A stretch of 10,058 bases of DNA, taken from the NCBI GenBank assembly GCA_000697475.1, contig JNEU01001086.1, positions 1 through 10,058 of the forward strand. The letters run 5' to 3'. Shown here one piece after another: positions 1-7,097 of this stretch. Below the pieces are notes generated by a model. It saw nothing but the letters and a program-made list of their open reading frames with translations. It made no database searches and had not been told where the DNA came from. Both the position numbers and the translations under genes were made by a program. The stretch comes from Lichtheimia corymbifera B2541 (Eukaryota; Mucoromycota; Mucoromycetes; Mucorales; Lichtheimiaceae). How positions within the stretch are numbered: position 1 is the stretch's first letter; each line of letters opens with the position of its first letter.

Positions 1-1242
1 TTTTTGGATACATGACGACAGCGATGGCGATTGATTATCATGGATACGGATCATTGCAAGAGAACAAAGATGAGGAGACCTGCTTGTGGATCGGATAAGG
101 AGGAGATTGATCATGAGCACCAGGCACCATGCCAATTTGGATACATGGCAACAGTTCTGAGTACTTGGTTGATGATGGAGAGCACCAATGAAGCCAGAAG
201 CGATGCACGACAACGACCTCTCATTCTTATCACATTCCAGTTTCACATTATCAGCTACGGATATGATGGATCCAAGTTGTCGTCAGCCAGCACCCGATAT
301 TGATTTCATCCCATTATCTAGCTCATTCATCATTCTCACCATCACACGACACCATCAGCAATGTTGATTCTCTTGCAGCTATGGATCATTTGTGAAACAA
401 GATATGCGATGCCTTCAAGTTTGCAGCAGCTTACAGCAATTCGATTTGACCGGTTAAGATGTACTACAAGACCATGATCCATGACGGGTTATGCAAAGAG
501 CGCCATTTTCAATACTGAAAGGATAGATGTTGATACATGAACGAGAATAAAAAGATATCTCTCTGATATAACAGCAGTATCGACCTCTCTTTTATCATGA
601 CGGGTGATATATACATATGACATCAATGACTTGAAAATTACTACACGCGCATCAAAATCCGAACTCGCGCACACCAAAACTATAGGCATGGTAGTAACGT
701 AATCCAGCCAGCAAACCGAATAAACATATCGCTCATCAATCCTTATTGACCATCCCATGTCATATGGTTTCATCCATCATTGACCATGCACGCACCAATT
801 TTACTCCTTCATTTCAAACATTCTATATTTATATCAATTCATACACCCTGCTTGCACTATCACCCTCTTGACTAAAATTGGTTTATGCAAGTGGACCTTC
901 TTCTCCTACATCTAAATGCGATGTGAACCATTACTCTTATTGACATACTATAGACACCTTGACCCACACCTTCATTATTGAATATTGTTCACTTATGTAC
1001 CTTCTTAAAGGTGATCATCAACATTTTCATTTGTGCAGTAACCTATCAAGGACGTATTTGTGTAATTATATACCGCGTGTCATTTCACTCAGCTCTTCAT
1101 CTTTCCATCAATGATGATCTAGTACTTTCGCTCTATCGCCGCCAGCATTAATTTTGACACAATGAAACCTATTGTTTTGAAATGAATGGAATTCATCAGC
1201 ATGCCGTAGCGGACCATCTCACCAAGTTTTAAGCTATAAAAA
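1..1242. other. Anonymous region, no gene recognised
   Basis: I see no family, RNA gene or clear repeat here. An open frame at 31-303 (+, 90 aa) and one at 489-773 (-, 94 aa) have no recognisable motif, and their composition does not argue for coding. The first 480 bases are rich in short words such as GATCAT and ATGGATC. A short near-repeat (TTGGATACATG followed by a CAACAG-like tail) occurs at about 5-21 and 137-153. These could be traces of an old tandem repeat, but I cannot align them into units. The segment may be decayed mobile DNA or plain intergenic sequence. Confidence 0.5.
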
Positions 1243-1244
1243 TT

Positions 1245-1765
1245 CAGAGGTTGAACGGCCGTTATAGGAGGTTTTTAGAGGTCTTGAAAATTGCTAGTGT
1301 TACCATTAACATTGATTTGGACCTCATGAAACCTCTGTTTGACCTCCCAGCACCTCATTTAGACCTCTACAAGCCACACGTAACTAGCGGGCCGTCGTCA
1401 GAAAGAGGTTTCCAGAGGTTGAATGGTCGTTATAGAAGGTTTTTAGAGGTCTTGAGAAATTGCTAGTGTTACCATTAACAATGATTTGGACTCATGAAAC
1501 CTCCGTTTGACCTCCCAGCACCTCATTTAGACCTCTACAAGCCACACGTAACTAGCGGGCCGTCGTCAGAAAGAGGTTTCCAGAGGTTGAATGGTCGTTA
1601 TAGAAGGTTTTTAGAGGTCTTGGTGAAAATTGCTGGTGCTACCATTAGCCATCATTTGGACATCATTAATCCTCCGTTTGACCTCCTGACACCTCATTTG
1701 GACCTCTACCAACCATATGAAACTAGCTGGCCATCGTCAGAGAGAGATTTTCAGAGGTTGAACGC
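1245..1765. repeat. 168-171 bp tandem repeat, three copies plus a stub
   Basis: Units start with CAGAGGTTGAA at 1245, 1413, 1581 and 1752, giving periods of 168, 168 and 171 bp. The fourth is only a stub that loses similarity after about 14 bases. Copies 1 and 2 are nearly identical; copy 3 diverges in its right half, as array edges often do. Each unit has a GAGGT-rich half and an ACCTC-rich half. In copy 1, ACCTC begins at 1321, 1331, 1342, 1352 and 1363, so the spacings are 10, 11, 10 and 11 bp. TAGAGGTC at 1276-1283 is the exact reverse complement of GACCTCTA at 1362-1369, so either strand could fold into a hairpin. A + frame is open through copies 1 and 3 but has no ATG in copy 1. Function unknown; a satellite is likeliest and a repeat-containing protein fragment is the alternative. 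Confidence 0.9.
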
Positions 1766-2349
1766 TGTCCGACTACTCTGCAATCTGCATGACAGCATAC
1801 ATCCTAAATGAATTAATAAACCACGGAAGAATAAAGCTACACCACAACTTTCGATGTCTTAAGATGCCATCACGTAGGAAATGAGATATCGGGGCATCAG
1901 CTCTCATCTATGCAAAGTAAAAAGCCCCACCAACACGCAATGATATTGATCCACTGATCATTGGTAGCTCGTCAAAAGCAATAACATCTAGGATCTAGCA
2001 TATCTCTAATGCCAAGGAGCTATTCAAATAACTGCATATGGTTCTTCTATTTACAGAATGTTCGGTAATTACAGCAATGATAGACATTGAACGCGAATAA
2101 TCCAAGTACCACTCTTTATGAATGGGTGACAGCACCCCATCCAAAAAACGTGCCATTTAGCATAATGGATCATTGAAGTGGGTAAATGCGTAACTCGTAG
2201 AGTCCCTCGAAATCGCAGCAACTAAGATGACTTCAAGAAAATCTATACAAGCATTTATTCAACAGCAGAAAATATTTACAATGATTGAAGATGGAATATA
2301 CAAAGAATCAATCACGTGAGATGGTGTATACCGGATACGTCGGTAAACC
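1766..2349. other. Anonymous region, no gene recognised
   Basis: There is no recognisable coding segment, RNA gene or tandem repeat. Stop codons are frequent in all frames until just before the Ty3/Gypsy fragment. The upstream reverse-transcriptase part expected for that fragment is not visible here, so the element was truncated or has decayed beyond recognition. Confidence 0.5.
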
Positions 2350-2760
2350 TGAAGGTAAGAGAGAGCACGCAATGCCTTTACCCGAAGGCAACATGGATCC
2401 GTCTTGGCGCGTGAGAAGAAGTGGCAACTCGTTGCAAGCCGTAACATCAATTCCGCTGAACGCAACTATAGCGCTACAGAGCGTGAATGTCTCGCTGTGG
2501 TATGGGTTCTTGAGTATTTTCGTCCTTACGTAAATGGTACCGTGGTTACTGTGTACACGGATCATTCTCATTGAGGTGGATCATGGCACAAAAGGCTCCT
2601 CGTGGTCGATTGCTCGTTGGATAATGACTCTGCTTGAATACGATTGTACAATTTTGCATCGTTGTGGCGTGGATAACAGTTAACAGTGATGCTGATGCAT
2701 TAAGCCCGTTGCATCAGAATACGCAAGTTGCCTCTCACAGTCTCACTCACCAAGCGGAGG
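2350..2760 (+). pseudogene. Ty3/Gypsy pol remnant (RNase H end)
   Basis: This is the remains of the RNase H domain of a Ty3/Gypsy-type LTR retrotransposon polyprotein, which in a live element degrades the RNA strand during reverse transcription. Frame 1 (about 2401-2574) carries SRNINSAERNYSATEREC followed by LAVVWVLEYFRPY and then VYTDHSH, the family's usual block with a catalytic Glu (in EREC) and Asp (in YTDH). It ends at TGA 2572-2574. Frame 2 (from about 2612) resumes with ARWIMTLLEYDCTILHRCG, and frame 3 (from 2682) ends with NSDADALSPL, matching the typical N-ADALSRL close. At least two frameshifts are therefore present. The last coincides with a duplicated AACAGTT/AACAGTG at 2675-2687. 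The first half of RT, the integrase and the LTRs are not found beside it. The wording differs from the pol at 5597-7609, so two element lineages are present. Confidence 0.8.
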
Positions 2761-3128
2761 CCGTTAAATCACCACCATGGGAGCGCTTTGCTATTTGCAC
2801 CATGTCTCTTGCGCCATCCTTTATTCAAACCGTGATCACGCAATGCCGGGTGAGGCTTGATAGCTGATATCAAAGGTGACTCTATCATACTCGCTGTTTA
2901 CCCAACATACATACCAATATTAAGAGTAGGTTGACAACATGGTAAGTTTACCTTTACAATAATGGGGATATGCATTAGGCGTACAAGTGATTAATATCTT
3001 TGATAGGTATCTTATCACTTGCCGATGTATGCATAGACAACATTGCACATTGCACTTGGCTCCTCGGACTTATTCCTGGTATATGCGTCCCATTTCCTAT
3101 CGATTTATCAATGCATCGTCCCCAACAG
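2761..3128. other. Anonymous region after the pol fragment
   Basis: Reading past LSPL gives no recognisable integrase zinc finger (HHCC), so the element seems to break here. Open frames at 2987-3226 and 3000-3284 (+) overlap each other in different frames and show no motif; I regard them as chance. Nothing else is identified. Confidence 0.45.
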
Positions 3129-3215
3129 ACAGAAATACCCACGCTCACCTTTCATATAAAAAGGATGTTGTCGCCGCTGATCATACTCACACACGTCTCT
3201 TTCCTCTATCGTTCT
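3129..3215 (+). promoter_or_regulatory. TATA-containing module, copy 1
   Basis: CATATAAAAAGGATGTTGTC at 3153-3172 follows CCCACGCTCACC and precedes a pyrimidine-rich stretch (TCTCTTTCCTCTATCG). The same order appears at 3627-3700. A TATA box followed by a CT-rich leader is typical of fungal core promoters and also of LTR promoters. No convincing gene starts downstream of this copy, so it may be a duplicated promoter fragment or a piece of an LTR. Confidence 0.25.
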
Positions 3216-3626
3216 TCTTTGATTAATTACAAGGTTAAATTCCAAAGGTTTGTGAGTATATCACGTCCTTCAACCTGTAGATAAGTGCTGATCTTTTTTT
3301 GGAGATTCATAGTGGTTCTTCTTTGTACCGTGGCCATCGTTGTGGTATTGGACCTTTATTATGAGGTAAAGCTCGATCATCTTGCTTGATGAGTCAACAC
3401 TCACATACGTCACCTTGTTGCTTTCGATATAGCTATCTCTCGGTGAAGCATCTGCAAAAGTTGGTTTATGTACCATGGTCTATGCGGACATACTTATGTC
3501 ACCTACAAAAATCACCTTTCAAGCCGCAGGTGGATTGTGCATCAGCTGTCGATATTCCATCACTTCGATTCGCCACTCCCAAGGTGCTTGACCACTTTAT
3601 CAGTTCGATCCATCATGACAACAATT

Positions 3627-3716
3627 CCCACGCCCACTCACATATAAACAAGCCTGTTGTCACCAACACTATTACACACCTTTTCTTTCTACTTGTCTGC
3701 ATACCATCACCAATCA
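3627..3716 (+). promoter_or_regulatory. TATA-containing module, copy 2
   Basis: TCCCACGCCCACTCACATATAAACAAG leads into CTGTTGTCACC, then a CT-rich leader and ATG at 3717 in the context AATCAATGG. TATAAA is at 3643-3648, about 70 bp before this ATG, a plausible promoter-to-start distance. The match to 3129-3215 covers the CCCACGC-CAC block, the TATA box, the TGTTGTC block and the CT-rich tail. Whether it ever drove the broken transposase-like frame downstream is inference; an LTR origin is equally possible. Confidence 0.25.
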
Positions 3717-3728
3717 ATGGCCTTTGGT

Positions 3729-4234
3729 AAGTCTCAAGGATGGTCTTTATGCGATCCCTAAAATGAGGATACTCATGCATTCACCTATGTAGCTCACTTC
3801 ATTGACCATTGGTGTCTAATGACACTTGGTTGTGTTGCTTGATTTGTGGATCAAGCGCATTATGATGGAGCAAGCATGCTTGCATTGAACAAGTCCACAG
3901 CATGCTTGAAAGATTATGATATTTTGTATCAACTTCGTCAGGTGCGGTCAAAGCTGATAGGCCACGACGTATACACGATCACGCGCAACCAGCCGAATAT
4001 GTGTCTTCCATAGATACCAATCCTTAAACGATCTTCACATTCCGCGATTATGATAATGGGATCCACATCAACGACGGAAGGCAGGCTTCAAGTATGCTTG
4101 CCGGAGTGGCTGTTCAAGCCATCCAGAATTCCGAGGACGCCATTCTGGAAAAATGTGGTGTGGACAAAGTGCTTAAAAATGTAGTCCAAATGGGGTCGTC
4201 ATTACAACGTACTCTTGGAGAAACACGGAGGTAA
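3729..4234 (+). pseudogene. Probable hAT-type DNA transposase remnant
   Basis: A + frame (frame 3) runs from 3717 to 4010, broken by TAA at 3759 and TGA at 3840 and ending at TAG 4011. It contains, in order, QGWSL, YVAHFID (3786-3806), LKDYDI and VYTITRNQPNM. These fall where hAT transposases have D-W-S, the ThHFID block, the EYDI block and the ITTDNASNM catalytic block. The reading then shifts to frame 2 (4031-4234), which gives AVQAIQNSEDAILEKCG and LKNVVQMGSSLQRTLGE. That resembles the family's CxxHxLNLxVQ region followed by the RSSPQR-like block. Order and spacing fit, but several conserved residues are changed, including the DN of TDNA. The N-terminal BED zinc finger, the C-terminal dimerisation region and the terminal inverted repeats were not found. 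At best this is a decayed middle part of a transposase; identification is from motif reading only. Confidence 0.42.
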
Positions 4235-4371
4235 TCAGGTAAAACCCTTTCTGGCTAAACACGATAGCTAAATTGACCCATTCTTTTTAGATCAGGCATG
4301 GCACAATATTGAGAGTATACACCAGTTCAGGTGTCTAGTTAGATCAAACACACAAGAAACACTAGCTGCCA

Positions 4372-4797
4372 AAAAAGAAATCCCTTGAGCTGCAAAGCAA
4401 CAAGTTGTGACTAGAATTACTCTGTGAAGCTGTATACGGATCCATCAAGTCAACACATAATCAGCTAGAGGTCCCATCACTGAAAGAGACATTGAGAAAA
4501 AGACGAGCAAATAACAAGCAATAACAAACGTTGATGGTAATACCCAGGGTACGCGATAGCAAAAAAAACATGCCCGTTTCTAGAACCAGATCTCACATGC
4601 AGTTTTTATCTCTTATCAAGCTCTCCTAAGAATGAACAGCATTTGATGCGTCTCTGCAATGAGCCTGCTTGGATCGATCTGCTGCCATTCGAACTTCCGC
4701 ATGTATACCAAGAGGTGGGTGTTCAGTCCGCATCACCACCCATTATCATACCTGATGAGTCACCTATTGAGATATTACGGTATAGAAAGGATAGATA
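4372..4797 (+). other. Unassigned coding-like segments
   Basis: Two stretches read like protein but match nothing I know. The first (about 4372-4530) has one internal TGA and includes LLCEAVYGSIKSTHNQ and PSLKETLRKRRANNK. The second (4541-4797) is open for 85 codons without an early ATG and includes EPAWIDLLPFELPHVYQEVG followed by PPIIIPDESPIEIL, a proline- and acid-rich stretch unlike random translation. It ends at TAG 4795-4797. The two lie in line with the transposase-like remnant, so they might be its distant C-terminal part or another decayed gene. The second overlaps the inferred LTR edge, which weakens one of the two readings. Confidence 0.25.
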
Positions 4798-5095
4798 GAA
4801 GGATAGAAAGTACGTTGAGAATCAATATACTGTATTCAAGATATTCCAGATGCTGTTTCCAGCTACAACTACAACATGTCTTATATAGGTTTCTAGGATG
4901 GTTGTGTGACGATGCTATATAGAGATGGCGTTTACATATGAAGATGTTGGGGATACACGAGATGAAGGGGCACGTTGTGTAATGAACGTTGAGTGTATGT
5001 GTATACGGTGTCCTCTTGCGGGATAAGTGTGGTCGCTGTGATACAAAGGCTTGTCATCTTGTATTCTGGGCTGTATTGATACTTGGAATACGACA
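4768..5095 (-). repeat. Probable 3' LTR of the Ty3/Gypsy relic
   Basis: On the - strand the segment begins TGTCGTATTCC immediately after a G-run and can end in CTCA at 4768, giving TG...CA ends and about 328 bp. It contains CCTATATAAGAC (TATA at 4881-4887) roughly 115 bp before the inferred end, then a pyrimidine-rich stretch (CTTTCTATCCTTCTATC), the layout expected of U3-R-U5. An alternative inner end at 4718 would give TGT...ACA and 378 bp. No second LTR copy is in the window, so the boundary cannot be confirmed here. Confidence 0.45.
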
Positions 5096-5110
5096 TTACC
5101 CCCCACCAGG
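5096..5110 (-). other. Polypurine-tract-like G-run
   Basis: On the - strand GGTGGGGGGTAA stands directly before TGTCG. A purine run touching the 5' TG of the 3' LTR is where Ty3/Gypsy elements prime plus-strand DNA synthesis. The run is interrupted by one T and lies about 490 bp after the end of pol, so the call depends on the LTR reading. Confidence 0.4.
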
Positions 5111-5159
5111 TTGGAACAACTGTTGAAAAATGAAAGGTGTGTATAGACGCTATGGATGG

Positions 5160-5212
5160 TAGATCAGAAAAACCCGTGAAAAACCCTGTGGGAAAAAATG
5201 GGAAAAGATCCA
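5160..5212. other. GGGAAAAA / CCCTGTG-rich low-complexity stretch
   Basis: Short repeats of the type GAAAAACCC, GAAAAACCCTG and GGGAAAAAATGGGAAAAG occur here. On the - strand this is a run of TTTTTC blocks with a TTTTTTCCCACAG motif that looks like a 3' splice acceptor. I see no exon to attach it to. It lies in the non-coding stretch between the minisatellite and the inferred LTR. Confidence 0.3.
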
Positions 5213-5230
5213 CCGAGCGTAGGATATGCC

Positions 5231-5495
5231 AAGGTATTGCCTTATGCATGTCAAGGTGTTGCCTCTGATAAGGTATTGCCTCTAGTAAGGTATCGCCTTT
5301 TGGTAAGGTATTGCCTTTGGTGAGGTATCGCCTCTGGTAAGGTATCGCCTTTTGGTAAGGTATTGCCTTTGATGAGGTATCTCCACTGGTGAGGTATTGC
5401 CTCTGGTAAGATATTGTCTTTGATAAGGTATTGCCTTTGATGAGGTATTGCTTCTTGGTAACGGTGTTGCCGTATTGAAGGTATTGCTTCTGCTT
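5231..5495. repeat. 17-18 bp minisatellite, about 15 units
   Basis: Units begin at 5231, 5253, 5270, 5287, 5305, 5322, 5339, 5357, 5374, 5391, 5408, 5425, 5442, 5460 and 5478. The consensus is AAGGTATTGCCTYTGGT, with the first base A or G. Most units are 17 bp, four are 18 bp and the first is 22 bp. AAGG...CCTT makes each unit a short quasi-palindrome. Units alternate by substitutions, such as TATTG and TATCG versions, with no unique spacers between them. The array sits between the end of the retroelement's pol and its probable polypurine tract. Because the unit has no stop in any - frame, the array is open in all three frames, which creates long spurious open frames (for example 4932-5603). 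Confidence 0.92.
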
Positions 5496-5596
5496 GTTAC
5501 GTTTGGATCGACGTTGGCCTGTGCGTAGACCATGTGCTTTGCATTTGTGTGACAGAGCATTGTTGGCGTTGTGAGCAATACTTATCAGGTTGCTTC

Positions 5597-6600
5597 TCAC
5601 CATGTCACCTCCAGTATTGCTGGATGAAAGAAAAAGCGTTCAGAAGGGGTGTAATTGCACGGCATTAAGGAACCGGTCTCATCTTGGAAGATGTATTAAC
5701 CACCTTCGGTTTTGGGTAGAATAGTGTATGGACCTTCATGTGTGGGTGTATGCACTTTATCCATGGTGTGACTTTGTGCGGGAAATTGTGTGGAGTCCGT
5801 TCTTTCTTTCACAAATGGAAACACAACCCTTTGCATGTGCTCGAGTCGATTGACGAGTTCTTCGTACGACATGGGAGTAGCAGGTGTCGATGTATCCTTG
5901 TGGTAGTGACGGCATGCGTTTACGTTACGAGCGAACATGAGCAAGAAAGGTGACGATTGCAAGCGTTTGGAGATACGCGTGTTCGTTTGCGACTGTGTGA
6001 GAGGTACGTTGTGATCCCAATCACGGTTGGCACCTTCAAGCTTCTGACGAATGACATGTACTGCAGATTGTACCAAGCGTTCGGCTGTATAGTTTGCTCG
6101 AGGGTGATATGGCGTGGTGAGCTTGTGGTTGATATTTTCAGTGGTCTCCTGGTATGTATGAGGAAATGGGTTGCAAGGGATGGAAGCCGTTGTACGTGAT
6201 ATTGAGAGCTTTTGGCAACCAGGGCATGACTTTACGAGTTCTGCCACGTCTTGCAAGATGGTGTCCCGGTGTATTCCTTTCAGTGTTGAAGGTATTCACT
6301 ATATTTTCAGCTCCAGCATAACCGATCTCATTGTGTGCATCTTCCAGTTCTTTTGGACGATCCTTGGTGTGAGGTGTCAAGATATCTGTTGGTGCTTTGT
6401 ATGTCGGCATTTTGAAGGGGGCTTTTCTGGAAACACGCTTACCACCAACACGGAGTGCAGTGATATGAAGATGATTACCCCCCTCCAGCTTGTCACTTGG
6501 GGTGAACAAGCGTGAAAGTTGATCAGGAAGGATATTGAGGAGTCCAGGTAAGTGAGCCACGTTTAACGTGTATTGGAGTATGGTATCGGGCCCATTGTCA
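5597..6600 (-). pseudogene. Ty3/Gypsy pol: RNase H end and deleted integrase
   Basis: The integrase would join element DNA to the chromosome. Order on the - strand: end of RNase H (HLPGLLNILPDQLSRLF, from about 6560), a linker, then the HHCC zinc finger as AHNEIGYAGAENIVN and PGHH in one frame and SCPGCQK in another (frame change near 6240-6256). GFHPLQPI and IPGDH follow. The reading then jumps directly to NHKLTTPYHPRANYTAERLV. The intervening core, which normally carries the first two catalytic Asp residues, is absent; only the third acidic residue (Glu in TAER) remains. The GPY subdomain (EGPYTILPKTEGG) is present, then TAA at 5696-5698. The same frame continues as YIFQDETGSLMPCNYTPSER and ends at TGA 5597-5599. 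No chromodomain was recognised. Confidence 0.85.
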
Positions 6601-7091
6601 TCATGGCGTTAGCTAGCTTTTTAGTATGTAGATAGCATAGAGCTCGATGATCGGTATATAAAGTAAATGGATTACTTCACAAATATGGATGGAATGAGGA
6701 AATGACGACTAGGAGTTCACGCTTGGGAGCGGAATAGTTGCATTAAGAGGATGAGAGTGCATGAGCCACGAAGGATATGTAGCGCTCTTTACCGTCAACG
6801 GGTTGAAATAATGCAACGTCAATGCCATAGTTGGAGACATCTGTTGCCACATATAAAATTGCGAAAGATCAGGATATTGAAAGAGCACGTCAGCTTCTAA
6901 AGCGCGTTTAAGCTTATCAAAGCATTGTAAGTGTGCATCAATCTAGGTATCTTGCAACGAAGCGAGATCCGAAAACGATCCAAGGGTGTGTGTATGGCTG
7001 CTATATGGTGTATGTGTTCATCAAAGCAGTTGACGACCTCAAGGAAACGTTGGATATCTCTGCCGGCTTTTGGTATGTACCATTCCAGCAT
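6590..7091 (-). pseudogene. Ty3/Gypsy pol: RT connection and RNase H
   Basis: The - strand reads MLEWYIPKAGRDIQRFLEVV and HIHHIAAIHTPLDRF (7091 to about 6965), the usual RT thumb/connection wording. QCFDKLKRALEADVLFQYPD (about 6930-6865) follows in another frame, then YVATDVSNYGIDVALFQPVD and RYISFVAHALS. After a further frame change come NYSAPKRELLVV, FTLYTDHRALCYLHT and ANAMMTM. The three RNase H acidic residues are still readable: Asp in ATDV (codon at 6839-6841), Glu in KREL and Asp in YTDH. A TGA lies between SSFHPYL and SNPFTLY, and another frame change near 6590 leads into DTILQYTLNVAHLPG. The domain is complete in content but untranslatable as one protein. Confidence 0.85.
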
Positions 7092-7097
7092 AGTAGT

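Noticed and set aside
1..153. Tandem duplication based on TTGGATACATG at 5 and 137
   Set aside because: Similarity does not extend beyond about 17 bases, so it is not a supportable repeat unit.
2259..2571. Overlapping - strand open frames of 68 and 87 aa
   Set aside because: They lie antisense to the + strand RNase H remnant, whose motifs explain the sequence better.
3598..3618. tRNA T-loop-like AGTTCGATCC
   Set aside because: No matching acceptor, D or anticodon stems could be built around it. The same holds for the similar word on the other strand near 8036.
3727..3792. Possible intron GTAAGT...TATGTAG after ATGGCCTTTG
   Set aside because: Splicing would remove one of the stops, but a TGA remains 3' and the frame is broken again. 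The donor match is probably chance in a pseudogene.
4231..4290. Possible intron GTAATC...TTCTTTTTAG
   Set aside because: The ends look right and 60 bp suits a fungal intron, but joining reaches a TGA within about seven codons, and the preceding frame already needs a frameshift.
4784..4812. GGATAGA microsatellite
   Set aside because: Only a few imperfect units; better explained as the pyrimidine-rich tail of the inferred LTR seen from the other strand.
5231..5495. CRISPR-like array
   Set aside because: The 17-18 bp units abut each other without unique spacers, and the context is a eukaryotic retroelement.
4932..5603. 223-codon open frame (-) as a protein-coding gene
   Set aside because: The 17 bp repeat has no stops in any frame, so length is not evidence. 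No domain is visible and the rest reads through an inferred LTR.
5738..6515. Three + strand open frames (71, 80 and 114 aa)
   Set aside because: They are antisense shadows of the recognisable - strand integrase and RNase H sequence.
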